Shown piece after piece: positions 32,726-42,518 of a stretch of 64,000 bases of DNA. Numbering within the stretch: the first letter of the stretch is position 1; each line of letters begins with the position of its first letter. A program made the translations under genes and the position numbers. Origin of the DNA: JAPPFW01 sp965231815 (GTDB lineage: Bacteria; Actinomycetota; Acidimicrobiia; Spongiisociales; Spongiisociaceae); NCBI GenBank assembly GCA_965231815.1, contig OZ246890.1:434001-498000 (forward strand), in the 5' to 3' direction. The notes under the pieces were generated by a model. That model made no database searches. It saw nothing but the letters and a program-made list of their open reading frames with translations, and was not told the DNA's origin.

Positions 32726-34528
32726 CTAGGGGCGCGCGGCGGGTGGCAGCAGAGAGAGCTTGCTTACGATGCCCTGCCCGGCGATGAACTCCCAATCCGC
32801 GTAGGTGCTGGAATCGTAGACGTATGCGCCGTCCGGATACAGGAGAAGCACGAACGGTAGGTCTTCGGCGATTATCTCCTGCATGCGACCGAGGATGGCG
32901 TTCCGCTCGTCACGATCCGGTTCCTGGCCAAGGACTTCCGACAATGCGTCCATCTCGGCGTTCTCGTAACCGGTCAGATTGAGGAATCCTCCGGCCGGTA
33001 CGCTGGCGACGAGTTGCGGGAGTCGCAATGGGTCGGCCTGCACGGGAGCCGACCAACCCCACATGGCGATGTCGTAGTTCCGTCCGTTGTTAACGTCGAA
33101 ACTCGGCCAGACAGCCTGTTCCCAGGTTCCGGTCTCGACCGCAGCCACCGAAGTCTCGATTCCGATAGCCGCCAGCATCTCTACCGTCAGCTCGGCTATA
33201 CGAAGCCGCAGCGAGTCCGGAGCGTTAGTAACGATCTCGAATGACATCGGCTGCCCGTCGAACTCCCGAACGCCGTCGCCGTCACTATCGACATAGCCGG
33301 CGCCTTCCAGCAACGCGTTGGCCGCGGCCGGGTCGTAAACGGTGGTTATCGCCGGGTTGTAGGACGGATGGCCGGGGTGGATCCAGCCCGGGCTACCGAC
33401 CGTGGCCGCCCCTAGGAAGACCGTGTCGACGATGTCCTGCCTGTTCATGGCCAGGTTGATGGCTTGGCGGACCGCTACGTCGTCGAAGGGACGCTTCGAG
33501 GCGTCATAGTTGATCATCTGGGTGGTGAACTCGGGGCCGATGATCACGTCAAGGGGATCCTGGGAGTCCAGCAGTTCTATCTGCTCAGGCGGGATCCGCT
33601 CGAAGATCACATCCACTTCCCCGGTCCGGATTGCTGCCTGAGCACCCGCGTCGTCGGCGAAGACGATCACCACCAGTTCCTCGACCGCCGGAGCGCCTCG
33701 GAAGTAGTCGTGGTTGGCTTGGAGACGGTAGCTCTGCCCTTCGACGTACTCGGTGAGCTTGTACGGACCGGTACCGATGTTGGTTCCTCCAGCGAACTGG
33801 TGCTCGGAGGGGACCTCCACCCCTTCCCAGATGTGGCGCGGAATGATCGGAACGTCAGCCAGGGCCGCTAGCTCGAACCCGGCGTTCGGGGCACCCAGAA
33901 CGAAGGTGGCATTGTGATCATCGATCACCACAAGGTCCTCTACGCCCCGGAGGTCTCGCGCGAAACGGCTCGCTTCCACATTGTTGATGTAGTAGTCGAC
34001 GCTGAAGTCCACGTCGTGAGCGGTCAAGGGCTCCCCGTCGTGCCAGGTCACGCCCTCCACCAGCGTCACGGAGTACTCGGTCAGGTCCTCGTTGACGGAC
34101 ACGCTGGAGGCAAGCCAGGGACGGGGTACCCCGTTCTTGTCCAGCTGCATCAGCGAGTCGTACTGCAACATCAGGAGGTTCCAGCCGGGGAAGCCGCTGA
34201 TATATGTATACGGGTTGAGGGTTGACTCATCACCGGTGACCGCGGCGCGTATCTGGATCGGTTCTGCCGGCGCCTCCGGCATTGCGGTAGTGGTAGTGGC
34301 TTGGGTGGTAGTGGTCGTCGGTTCCCCTTCAGTGTCGGAAGGTGTATCCGTCACCGTGGTGGGTGGTGCAGGTGGCTGGGTAGTTGCCGGGGCGCCCGTA
34401 GCGACCGTTGTCGGCTCGGCGGCCGTCGTTGTCGTCGCAGGTTCGGCGTCATCCCCGCCGCACGAGACGCCTACCAGAGCGAGGATGCACAACAGCAGTA
34501 CCCCTTTGAATCGGATTCTCAGCTGCAT
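32726..34528 (-). CDS. Peptide ABC transporter substrate-binding lipoprotein (SBP family 5)
   Basis: 600 residues from an ATG with AAAGGAG upstream. The signal peptide ends in the lipobox LALVGVSCGG (Cys near residue 23). A Thr/Pro/Ala-rich linker of about 60 residues follows, like that of btuF. The solute-binding family 5 domain includes YSVTLVEGVTWHDGEPLTA followed by HDVDFSVDYY near residue 155, and a C-terminal INLAMNRQDIVDTVFLG and AEDLPFVLLLYPD. It captures peptides or similar ligands outside the membrane for the adjacent permeases. Confidence 0.9.
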   Translation of the reverse strand: MQLRIRFKGVLLLCILALVGVSCGGDDAEPATTTTAAEPTTVATGAPATTQPPAPPTTVTDTPSDTEGEPTTTTTQATTTTAMPEAPAEPIQIRAAVTGDESTLNPYTYISGFPGWNLLMLQYDSLMQLDKNGVPRPWLASSVSVNEDLTEYSVTLVEGVTWHDGEPLTAHDVDFSVDYYINNVEASRFARDLRGVEDLVVIDDHNATFVLGAPNAGFELAALADVPIIPRHIWEGVEVPSEHQFAGGTNIGTGPYKLTEYVEGQSYRLQANHDYFRGAPAVEELVVIVFADDAGAQAAIRTGEVDVIFERIPPEQIELLDSQDPLDVIIGPEFTTQMINYDASKRPFDDVAVRQAINLAMNRQDIVDTVFLGAATVGSPGWIHPGHPSYNPAITTVYDPAAANALLEGAGYVDSDGDGVREFDGQPMSFEIVTNAPDSLRLRIAELTVEMLAAIGIETSVAAVETGTWEQAVWPSFDVNNGRNYDIAMWGWSAPVQADPLRLPQLVASVPAGGFLNLTGYENAEMDALSEVLGQEPDRDERNAILGRMQEIIAEDLPFVLLLYPDGAYVYDSSTYADWEFIAGQGIVSKLSLLPPAARP

Positions 34529-34774
34529 TTCGATGGCTCCTTTCTACGTCCCGCCAACGCGAGGGGCTCACTATTCCATCACCCGATACGGGGCTATAGT
34601 TCGACCACTCTAACCAGCGTAGCCGGACTGTAGCGGTCGCGCCGACTCCCGACCCGCCTGGTTTCCGCCGCGGCGGCTAACCTCGCCCGCGGTTTGCATT
34701 CCCGGTACTACGCGGTCGACGTTTGTATTGCCTTTCTTCCGGCCGCCGTATGGGATGGGCTACCAGTCCAAGGC

Positions 34775-36853
34775 CTATTTCCGCTCGGGTGGGCTGACTA
34801 AATGGCACGACACCCACCGTCCGGGGGCTACTTCGGCCAATTCCGGTTTGACGGTGGAGCACACGCCTTCGATCGCTACCGGACACCGGGTGTGGAAACG
34901 GCATCCGGGCGGGGGGTCCGCAGGGCTGGGAAGATCCCCGACGAGGCGGGTACGCGCCCCGCTGTCCATGACACCCGGGTCTGGAATCGGAACTGCCTCC
35001 AGCAGAGCCCGTGTATACGGATGGAGGGGTTCCGAATAGATCTGGTCTCGAGGAGCCCGTTCCACGATCTCGCCGAGGTACATGACCGCCACCTCATGGG
35101 AAATGTGACGCACCACGGCCAGATCATGCGCTATGAAGACGAGGGCCGTTCCGGTCCTGGCTTGCAGGTCCCCCAGCAGGTTCACGACTTGGGCCTGAAC
35201 CGACATGTCAAGGGAGGAGACCGGTTCGTCGCAAACTATCACCTCCGGATCGGATGCCAAGGCCCGGGCGATGGCGATGCGTTGCCGCTGCCCGCCGCTG
35301 AACTCATGCGGATAACGCCGACCGGCGTCGGTCGGCAGGCCTACCAGATCGAGTAACTCGGCCACCCGACGACGGATTCCGTCGGGCGTGTCCATTTGGT
35401 GGATCCGGAGCGGCTCGGCGATCACCGCCCCCACCCGCATTCCGGGATTCATCGCCGAGAAAGGATCCTGGAAGATCATTTGCACGGCTCGCCGGTGACG
35501 TCCGCTTCGATGGTTGATAGGGTGGCCCTTGATCTTGATCGTTCCGGCCGTCGGACGCACCAAGGCGACTAACGAACGCCCCAACGTGGTCTTACCGCAG
35601 CCGCTCTCCCCGACTATCCCGATCGTGCGGCCCTTCACGATGTCTAGGTCGAGCCCGTCCACGGCTCGTACCACCGCTCTCCGGGACCTGCTGAGACCTC
35701 TCGTGATCGGAAAATACACCCGGAGTCCTCGCACCGAGATCACAACGTCGGTTGACTCCTGCTTGCCCGGCACGTCGACGGCGCCGGCTGCCCCGCCCGG
35801 CCATAGGTCGGAGGAGGAGCCCATCATATGATGATGGATACACGCCGATCCGTGGCCCCCCGCTCCTACCTCCACCAGGTCCGGAAGTTGTTCCCGGCAC
35901 CCCTCTCCGATCAGCGGGCAGCGTTCATGGAAAGGGCAACCGGTCAGCTTCTTCGACACCCTGCGTGGAGATCCCGGTATCTCGGCGAGGCGGGTAGTCG
36001 GCGGTTGGTCCAGACGAGGGATAGACCTCAGCAATCCGGAGGTGTACGGGTGGCGAGTCGACCGGTAAAGGTCGGTCGATCGTCCGGTTTCCAGGATTCG
36101 CCCGGCATACATGACCGCAACCCGGTCAGCGAGTTCGGCAACGACTCCCAGGTCATGGGTGATCCAAATGACCGCCAATCGGTACTCTTCCTGGAGTTCC
36201 CGAACCAGGTCGACGATCTGTGCCTGCACTGTCACATCAAGGGCCGTGGTCGGTTCGTCGGCGATCAGGAGCTTGGGATTGCAAGCCAACGCCATGGCGA
36301 TCATCGCACGCTGGCGCATTCCTCCGGAGAACTCGTGGGGAAAGTCATCCACCCTCGACGAGGCGGACGGGATGCCTACCCGATCAAGCAGCCGCACGGC
36401 CTGCCGCCTGGCTTCGGCGCGGCCCGCACCGCGATGTATCCGGAGGCTCTCCCCGATCTGGCGTCCGACTCGGTGGACCGGGTTCAGGGATGACATCGGT
36501 TCCTGGAAGACCATGGCCACGTCGCGGCCTCGGAACCGGTTGAGTTCTCTTCCCGACATTCCGAGCACGTCGCGGCCCTCGAAGCGGATAGACCCCGCAA
36601 CGACCGCGGGGGGCGAGGCAAGCAACCCCATTACGGACAGCATCGACACGCTCTTGCCGGAGCCGGACTCTCCGACCAGCGCAAAGGTCTCGCTAGGGGC
36701 GACCGTGAGGCTGATGCCGCTGACTGCGTGGACCGTCTCCGTCGACAACTCGAAACGGACGTGGAGATTGTCGATCTCCAGCAGAGCTTCTCGCGCTGCG
36801 GCGGAACCATCTAACGGCGCTCGCTCCGCGGTACCGGCCAAAGCGCTACTCAT
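34775..36853 (-). CDS. Fused peptide ABC transporter ATPase (OppD-OppF in one chain)
   Basis: 692 residues from the ATG at 36851-36853; a longer frame to 37021 adds residues without similarity, and neither start has a strong ribosome binding site. Two complete ABC domains lie in tandem. The first has Walker A VGESGSGKSVSML, signature FSGGMRQRAMIAMALA and Walker B LLIADEPTTALD. The second has Walker A VGESGCGKTTLGR, signature FSGGQRQRIAIARALA and VIVCDEPVSSLD. Each is followed by the oligopeptide C-terminal Cys cluster (CPFHERCPLIGEGC and CRFHTRCPVAIEGVC). Most bacteria encode OppD and OppF separately. It is upstream of the binding protein and permeases on the same strand. Confidence 0.9.
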   Translation of the reverse strand: MSSALAGTAERAPLDGSAAAREALLEIDNLHVRFELSTETVHAVSGISLTVAPSETFALVGESGSGKSVSMLSVMGLLASPPAVVAGSIRFEGRDVLGMSGRELNRFRGRDVAMVFQEPMSSLNPVHRVGRQIGESLRIHRGAGRAEARRQAVRLLDRVGIPSASSRVDDFPHEFSGGMRQRAMIAMALACNPKLLIADEPTTALDVTVQAQIVDLVRELQEEYRLAVIWITHDLGVVAELADRVAVMYAGRILETGRSTDLYRSTRHPYTSGLLRSIPRLDQPPTTRLAEIPGSPRRVSKKLTGCPFHERCPLIGEGCREQLPDLVEVGAGGHGSACIHHHMMGSSSDLWPGGAAGAVDVPGKQESTDVVISVRGLRVYFPITRGLSRSRRAVVRAVDGLDLDIVKGRTIGIVGESGCGKTTLGRSLVALVRPTAGTIKIKGHPINHRSGRHRRAVQMIFQDPFSAMNPGMRVGAVIAEPLRIHQMDTPDGIRRRVAELLDLVGLPTDAGRRYPHEFSGGQRQRIAIARALASDPEVIVCDEPVSSLDMSVQAQVVNLLGDLQARTGTALVFIAHDLAVVRHISHEVAVMYLGEIVERAPRDQIYSEPLHPYTRALLEAVPIPDPGVMDSGARTRLVGDLPSPADPPPGCRFHTRCPVAIEGVCSTVKPELAEVAPGRWVSCHLVSPPERK

Positions 36854-37021
36854 CGGAGGACGCCTGTATCCGGTCCGGGAGCCGGCGTCTGGCCTACCGC
36901 GCCGGTAGGACCCGGAATCGTTGAGCCCGGCCTCGTTTTCCCACTCATCGCCGCGTCCTCTGCGAGGGTACTCGAGAGACAATCTAGCGCGTTCGATCCA
37001 ATGAAGTTCGTAGCATTGCAA

Positions 37022-37092
37022 AACACCTGGTAGAGGCCCTGTGCACAGGGCTGTGAACCCCTAGCTCGGGACTTTCCCGCATCCCCCTCCGC
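37022..37092. repeat. Dispersed repeat family 2, copy C
   Basis: CACCTGGTAGAGGCCCTGTG, then GTGAACCCCTAGCTCGGGAC and TTTCCCGCATCCCCCTCC, aligns with the inner and right parts of copies at 38040 and 5714. It lies in the 260-base gap between the second DUF3566 gene and the transporter ATPase gene. The left terminus is not recognisable. Confidence 0.5.
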
Positions 37093-37115
37093 CAACGGCA
37101 GACTCCGGACACCAG

Positions 37116-37571
37116 CTATATAAGTACGGTCGGCATGTCCGCCTGCTCCGCTCCCCCCGGGTTGCCCGGCCACGGATCAGGCGTGCTAGCCAGCGCCGGA
37201 ACACGCAAGGTCTCCTCCAGCATCACCACTTCGACGCCGCCCACCACATCCGAAGCGAGGTTGTAGAGCACTGCCGCCAGGGTTGACAGCAGCGTCATCG
37301 CCACTCCGAAAGCCACCGAGAAGAAGATGGCTACCCGAACGAACCTGCTCCCGTTGTTGAAGAAAACGGTGTCCGGGTCGATGAGGCTTATCAGGGAGAG
37401 GAACTCGTCTAGGGCCTGCGGGATGCCCACCCTCACCAGCAAGGACCAAAGCACGAGCACGCCCATGAGCGTGGCGATGGCGAAGACGGCGTGTAGCAAC
37501 AGGGCCACTTTGAAGACGGTCCATGGATCGAACTTGCGAATGACCCGGCGGACCCTACGAACGGTCGGCAT
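37116..37571 (-). CDS. DUF3566 membrane protein, second copy
   Basis: 151 residues: a basic cytoplasmic start with VIRKFDPWTVFKVALLLHAV, two membrane helices (about residues 19-48 and 82-108) and a C-terminal segment with VVGGVEVVMLEE. DUF3566 proteins are encoded just downstream of gyrA in Actinobacteria (for example Rv0007), role unknown. It is a paralogue of the gene at 37571-38023, sharing the K-FDPWTVFKV and LYNL-VGGVE blocks. Its ATG overlaps that gene's stop by one base (TAATG). Confidence 0.85.
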   Translation of the reverse strand: MPTVRRVRRVIRKFDPWTVFKVALLLHAVFAIATLMGVLVLWSLLVRVGIPQALDEFLSLISLIDPDTVFFNNGSRFVRVAIFFSVAFGVAMTLLSTLAAVLYNLASDVVGGVEVVMLEETLRVPALASTPDPWPGNPGGAEQADMPTVLI

Positions 37572-38023
37572 TAGTCTGATGCTCGGACGGGCGCGGGTTC
37601 GGGGTAAGCAGCAGGGGCGACCGGTACTTCTTGGAGCAGCGTGAACTCAACGCCGCCCACCAATTCCGCCAACAGGTTGTAAAGGACCGAACCGATCGTG
37701 GCAAATGCCGTGACACCCATCATCCAACTGGCAGACAGGAGGATCATCCCTCGCATGTATTCACCGCCTGACTTGAACAACGACTCGCCCGGCCCGATGA
37801 GAGCCACTCGCTCTGCGGCGGAATCTAACGCTGCGGTCAATCCGAGACGGCTGATAACCGCCCACAACATCACCGAGATCAGCACGAATCCCAGCGCGGC
37901 CAACCCCGCAAGCACAGACGACACCTTGAAAACAGTCCACGGATCGAACTTGCGCAGGATCCTCCGCACCCGGCGACGGGTCACGGTTTCACTCCCGCCG
38001 AAATCCAGTTCCGCGCCGATCAT
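37571..38023 (-). CDS. DUF3566 membrane protein, first copy
   Basis: 150 residues. After a short leader it reads RRILRKFDPWTVFKVSSVLA, with two hydrophobic helices and the conserved SVLYNLLAELVGGVEFTLLQE end. It is the gene directly after gyrA, with a repeat-family-2 copy in between. The two DUF3566 genes are a tandem duplication and presumably form a heteromeric membrane complex; that is inference. Confidence 0.87.
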   Translation of the reverse strand: MIGAELDFGGSETVTRRRVRRILRKFDPWTVFKVSSVLAGLAALGFVLISVMLWAVISRLGLTAALDSAAERVALIGPGESLFKSGGEYMRGMILLSASWMMGVTAFATIGSVLYNLLAELVGGVEFTLLQEVPVAPAAYPEPAPVRASD

Positions 38024-38039
38024 CCTGGGGTTCGTACCT

Positions 38040-38132
38040 CTAGGAGGGTCCTTGGTACGCAGACCACCTGGTAGACGCTCTGCGCAACGCGGCCCGAACC
38101 CCTTCGTACGGACTTATTCCGCACCCACCTAA
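38040..38132. repeat. Dispersed repeat family 2, copy B
   Basis: Left end CTAGGAGGGTCCT is identical to copy A. The inner CACCTGGTAGACGCTCTG and CCGAACCCCTTCGTACGGAC and right end CGCACCCACCTAAC align with copies A and C. It fills the gap between the gyrA stop and the first DUF3566 start, where a terminator or promoter would be expected. Confidence 0.6.
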
Positions 38133-38147
38133 CCGGCCTGTCGCGCC

Positions 38148-40589
38148 TCACTTCCTGTCCGATGGTAAAGGTGCGAAAGAGCTGACCCTTGCATCGTCGG
38201 AGAGGTCCATTATCTTCACCCCGCTCGCATAACGTCCTTGACGGCTTATCTGGTCGGTTTCCATCCGGATGGCGATTCCTTCCGAGGAAACCACCACCAC
38301 CTCTCCCCCCTCGGGCACCGCCCGCGCGCCCACCAGATCTCCCCGCTCCGGCCCGAGCTTCATGGCCTTGAGACCCATTCCGCCCCGCTTCTGAACTCTA
38401 AACAAGCGGTTTCTTATACGCTTGCCATGACCGCTCGACGTCATCAGCAGGACGTCGTCGCCTTCCATCGTGAGGGCGGCGCCGACCACCTCGTCGTTCG
38501 GGGCGAGTTTGATACCTTTCACCCCACGGGTGGACCGGCCCGTCGGCCGTATATCCCCCTCCGAGAACCGGATCCCCTTTCCTTCCCGGGTAAACAGAAG
38601 AATCTCGGTGTCTCCGTCGGTCGAGTGAACCGCTACCACCTCGTCTCCATGCACCAGGCTGATGGCAACCAACCGAGCGTACTTGCTGTTGTATTCACGG
38701 AAGGCGGTTCTCTTCACCTGACCGTTCTTGGTGACCATGACCATGTACTTGAAGGACTCGTAGTCACGGGTATCGACCAACGCTTCGATGCGTTCGTCCG
38801 GCTCCAGCGGTAAGACGCCTTGCACGAGTATCCCCTTGGCGGTACGGGATTTGCGCGGTATCTCGTGTGCTCTGATTCGATATACCCGTCCCCGGTTGGT
38901 GAAGAACAGCAGGTAAGCGAGGGCCGTAGTGTGGATAACATGGGTTAGGTAGTCGTCCCCTCGCAGGGCCGCCGCCTTCACCCCTCTCCCGCCTCTACCT
39001 TGTGAGCGGTAGGTAGCGGCGTTCACCGACTTCACATACCCTTTCTTGGAGACGGTAACGATCAACTCGTCATCGGCTATGAGGTCTTCTAGCGACAACT
39101 CCGCCTCCGCGGGCAGGATCCGGGTGCGGCGGGGATCGTTGTGCTTGTCCCGGGTTGCCTCGAGTTCCTCGGCAATGATCGCCCGCCGGCGGGCCGGATC
39201 GGCCAGGATGTCCTGTAGATCCGCTATCCGATCCTGGAGTTCGGCGTACTCTGCGCGCAGTTTGGAGGTTTCCAATGAGGTCAAACGCCGAAGGGGCATG
39301 TCGAGGATGGCCCTTGCCTGGATCTCCGAGAGGGGGAACCTCTCCATTAGCGCCAGTCTGGCCCGCTCCGAGTCCTGACTCCGACGAATGAGGGCAATCA
39401 CCTCATCGATGTTGTCGACCGCCACGATCAGGCCTTCGAGGATATGGGCTCTCGAGAGTGCCCTACGCAGGCGGAATCGAGTACGCCGTTCGACCACTTC
39501 CATCTGGTGATCTAAGAAGTACTGGACCATCTCGGCGATGTTCAAGGTGCGCGGCACGCCATCTACCAGCGCCACCGTGTTCACGCCGAAGCTTTCCTGA
39601 AGTTTGGTCTGCTTGAACAACTGGTTGAGAACGACGCGTGGGTTGGCGTCCTTCTTGAGCTCGATCACCAGGCGAACGCCCACCCGTGATGAAGACTCGT
39701 TACGGAGATCCGCGATACCCACAATCGCCTTTCGTTGCACCAGCAGGGCTATTCGCTCCATCACCCGGTCCTGGCTCACCTGGTAGGGAAGTTCGGTGAC
39801 CGTTATGGCGGTGCGGCCTCTCGGACGCTGCTCGATATCGGTGACCGCGCGCATCTTGATCGAGCCTCGTCCCGAAACGAGGGCCTGTTTGATCTCCCTG
39901 GTACCGATGACGTAACCACCGGTCGGGAAGTCCGGACCCTTGACTATCGAGAGGTAGTCTTCCGGGCCGGCGTCCGGGTGGTTCAGTCCGTACAGGCACG
40001 CCTCGACGATCTCCCCCAGGTTATGGGGCGCTATGTTGGTCGCCATTCCCACCGCGATCCCCTGGCATCCGTTCACCAGCATGTTCGGGAACCGGGCGGG
40101 TAAGACGGTCGGCTCAGACTCCGATCCGTCGAAGTTATCGAGGAACTCGACCGTATCTTCATCTATTCCGTCGAGCAGGACCGCGGCCAACTCCGCTAGG
40201 CGGCACTCGGTGTAGCGCATGGCGGCGGGCGGATCGTCGGTGGTACCGAAGTTGCCCTGCGGATGGATCAACGGATAACGCAACGAGAAGGACTGGCCCA
40301 TCCGCACCAACGCGTCGTAGATGGCGTCATTCGAGTGTGGATGGTATTTGCCGATGACCTCCCCGACCACCGTGGCGGATTTGCGGTGGGCCGTGCCCGG
40401 CCTCACCCCCATGTCGTCCATGGCGTAGATGATGCGCCGTTGCACCGGCTTCAGACCGTCCCTTACGTCGGGGAGTGCCCGTGACACGATCACCGACATG
40501 GCGTATTCGACGAAGGACCGGGACATCTCGTCGTTGATATCCACCGCCAACACCGGTGCTCGGTCGCCCCCGTTAGCTTGGTCGCTCAA
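38148..40589 (-). CDS. gyrA: DNA gyrase subunit A
   Basis: 813 residues. The N-terminal breakage-reunion domain contains RSFVEYAMSVIVSRALPDVR and the catalytic tyrosine in MRYTECRLAE; the C-terminal GyrA beta-propeller begins around residue 500 with the GyrA-box QGRGGRGVK. The quinolone-resistance region reads HPHSNDAIYDALVRMGQ, which differs from the usual HPHGDSAVYD or HPHGDASIYD. With GyrB it introduces negative supercoils. Eighteen bases separate it from gyrB. Confidence 0.97.
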   Translation of the reverse strand: MSDQANGGDRAPVLAVDINDEMSRSFVEYAMSVIVSRALPDVRDGLKPVQRRIIYAMDDMGVRPGTAHRKSATVVGEVIGKYHPHSNDAIYDALVRMGQSFSLRYPLIHPQGNFGTTDDPPAAMRYTECRLAELAAVLLDGIDEDTVEFLDNFDGSESEPTVLPARFPNMLVNGCQGIAVGMATNIAPHNLGEIVEACLYGLNHPDAGPEDYLSIVKGPDFPTGGYVIGTREIKQALVSGRGSIKMRAVTDIEQRPRGRTAITVTELPYQVSQDRVMERIALLVQRKAIVGIADLRNESSSRVGVRLVIELKKDANPRVVLNQLFKQTKLQESFGVNTVALVDGVPRTLNIAEMVQYFLDHQMEVVERRTRFRLRRALSRAHILEGLIVAVDNIDEVIALIRRSQDSERARLALMERFPLSEIQARAILDMPLRRLTSLETSKLRAEYAELQDRIADLQDILADPARRRAIIAEELEATRDKHNDPRRTRILPAEAELSLEDLIADDELIVTVSKKGYVKSVNAATYRSQGRGGRGVKAAALRGDDYLTHVIHTTALAYLLFFTNRGRVYRIRAHEIPRKSRTAKGILVQGVLPLEPDERIEALVDTRDYESFKYMVMVTKNGQVKRTAFREYNSKYARLVAISLVHGDEVVAVHSTDGDTEILLFTREGKGIRFSEGDIRPTGRSTRGVKGIKLAPNDEVVGAALTMEGDDVLLMTSSGHGKRIRNRLFRVQKRGGMGLKAMKLGPERGDLVGARAVPEGGEVVVVSSEGIAIRMETDQISRQGRYASGVKIMDLSDDARVSSFAPLPSDRK

Positions 40590-40607
40590 ATTGCTCCCCC
40601 TCGACCT

Positions 40608-42518
40608 TCAAATATCCAGGAAGCGAACGTCGCCGGCATTCTGCTGGATGAAGCTCTTCCGGGCGGCCACATCGCCTCCCATAAGGATGGAGAACACCTC
40701 GTCGGCGCTCGCCGCATCGCTCAAGCCAACCTGGACGAGCGTCCGCGTGTCGGGGTGCAACGATGTCTCGCCCAATTCCCCGTCGTTCATTTCACCCAGT
40801 CCCTTGAACCTGGTCGGCCGGGCCCGTGGATGTCGGGTTTTGAACGCTTCCAGCGCCGCGTCGTCGGAGAGATAGTGGACTCGCCGACCGACCTTGACGC
40901 GGTAAAGGGGTGGCACCGCGATGTAGACGTACCCCGCCTCGATGAGAGGTCCCATGTGACGGTAAAAGAAGGTGAGAAGAAGGGTACGGATGTGGGCGCC
41001 GTCCACGTCGGCGTCGGTCAGGAGGATTACTTTGTGATACCTCGCCTTCTCTATGTCGAACTCCTCGCCGATACCGGTCCCGATGGCGGTTATCAGCGCC
41101 AGAATCTCCTTGTTCTGCAAAGCCCGCGCCAGGCGCGCCTTCTCCACGTTGAGGATCTTGCCCCGGATAGGCAGTACCGCTTGGAACATCGAGTCTCGAC
41201 CGTTCTTCGCCGGTCCGGCAGCCGAGTCTCCCTCGACGATGAACAGTTCCGCCCGGTCAGGGTTTCGTACCGAGCAATCCACCAACTTGCCGGGCAGTCT
41301 GGATGAGTCGAGGAGCGACTTGCGGCGGATAACATCTCGTACCTTGCGAGCCGCCTCTCTGGCATGCTGGGCTTGGCGGGCCTTTTCTACGATCCGCTTT
41401 GCGTCTTTGCCGTGACGTTCCAACCACTCGGGAAGCATGCGGTTGAGAGTTTTCTGCACGTAGCTGCGGATCTCCGTGTTGCCGAGTTTCGTCTTGGTCT
41501 GTCCCTCGAATTGCGGATTGCGGACCTTCACCGAGATCACCGCGGTGAGGCCCTCCCGAACATCTTCGCCCGAAAGGTTGACGTCCTTTTCCTTCACGAT
41601 ATTTTTGGACCGGGCGAATTCGTTAACCGCCTTGGTGAGGGCGGTTCGAAAACCTTCCTCGTGGGTTCCACCCTCTCGGGTGTTTATGTTGTTGGCGAAG
41701 CTGAGAACGTTCTCGTTGAAAGAGGAGGTCCACTGCATAGCCACCTCGAGCTCGGCGTCCTCACCGCTGTCCTCCAGGTACATAACTTGGCCGTGTAGTG
41801 GGTCTCGATGGCTGTTCAGATGGCGAACGAAGTCCCTCAGCCCACCCTGATAACAGAAAACCTCCGAACCATCCTCTCGCCGTTCATCCGTGAGCCTTAT
41901 CTCCAATCCGCTATTCAGGAAGGCCATTTCCCGTAATCGTTTGACCACCCTGCTGTAGGTGAATTGCACCGCATCCCCGAAGATTTCGGGATCCGGCCAG
42001 AAAGTGATCGTCGTGCTGGTACCGCCCGCGGTAAGCCCCTTACGTAGGTCGACGAAATCCGGCTTCCCCCTCGAGAACGTCTGGTGCCAATGGAACCCGT
42101 CCCGCTCGATATCCGCCTCGAGGCGGCGGGAGAGGGCGTTCACTACCGACACCCCGACGCCGTGCAGGCCTCCCGACACGGTATAGGCGCCTGCGTCGAA
42201 TTTCCCGCCCGAGTGCAGCGTGGTGAGTACCGTGGTCAGGGCCGACTTACCGGTGTTCGGATGGCGCGTTACCGGTATGCCTCGTCCGTTATCGATGACA
42301 CAACACCCGCCGTCCGCTCGTAATACCACATCGATTCGCGTGGCGAATCCCGCCATCGCCTCGTCCACCGCATTATCGACCACCTCCCACACCAGGTGGT
42401 GCAAACCGCGGGGGCCGGTTGTACCGATGTACATGCCCGGCCGCCGCCGGACCGCCTCCAGTCCGGGAAGTACCTTGATGTCCTTAGCGCCATAGCTGGC
42501 CGCTGGAGTCGCGGTCAC
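40608..42518 (-). CDS. gyrB: DNA gyrase subunit B
   Basis: 636 residues. GHKL ATPase domain with VRRRPGMYIGTTGPRGLHHL, EVVDNAVDEAMAG and GGLHGVGVSVVNALS. Toprim domain with AELFIVEGDSAAGPAKNGRD and DADVDGAHIRTLLLTFFYR. The C-terminus ends with the usual DVRFLDI. The signature glycine string in the Toprim motif reads EGDSAAGPAKNGRD, where most GyrB have EGDSAGGSAKQGRD, a pattern nearer to some topoisomerase IV or actinobacterial variants. The position before gyrA makes gyrase the right call. Confidence 0.96.
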   Translation of the reverse strand: MTATPAASYGAKDIKVLPGLEAVRRRPGMYIGTTGPRGLHHLVWEVVDNAVDEAMAGFATRIDVVLRADGGCCVIDNGRGIPVTRHPNTGKSALTTVLTTLHSGGKFDAGAYTVSGGLHGVGVSVVNALSRRLEADIERDGFHWHQTFSRGKPDFVDLRKGLTAGGTSTTITFWPDPEIFGDAVQFTYSRVVKRLREMAFLNSGLEIRLTDERREDGSEVFCYQGGLRDFVRHLNSHRDPLHGQVMYLEDSGEDAELEVAMQWTSSFNENVLSFANNINTREGGTHEEGFRTALTKAVNEFARSKNIVKEKDVNLSGEDVREGLTAVISVKVRNPQFEGQTKTKLGNTEIRSYVQKTLNRMLPEWLERHGKDAKRIVEKARQAQHAREAARKVRDVIRRKSLLDSSRLPGKLVDCSVRNPDRAELFIVEGDSAAGPAKNGRDSMFQAVLPIRGKILNVEKARLARALQNKEILALITAIGTGIGEEFDIEKARYHKVILLTDADVDGAHIRTLLLTFFYRHMGPLIEAGYVYIAVPPLYRVKVGRRVHYLSDDAALEAFKTRHPRARPTRFKGLGEMNDGELGETSLHPDTRTLVQVGLSDAASADEVFSILMGGDVAARKSFIQQNAGDVRFLDI

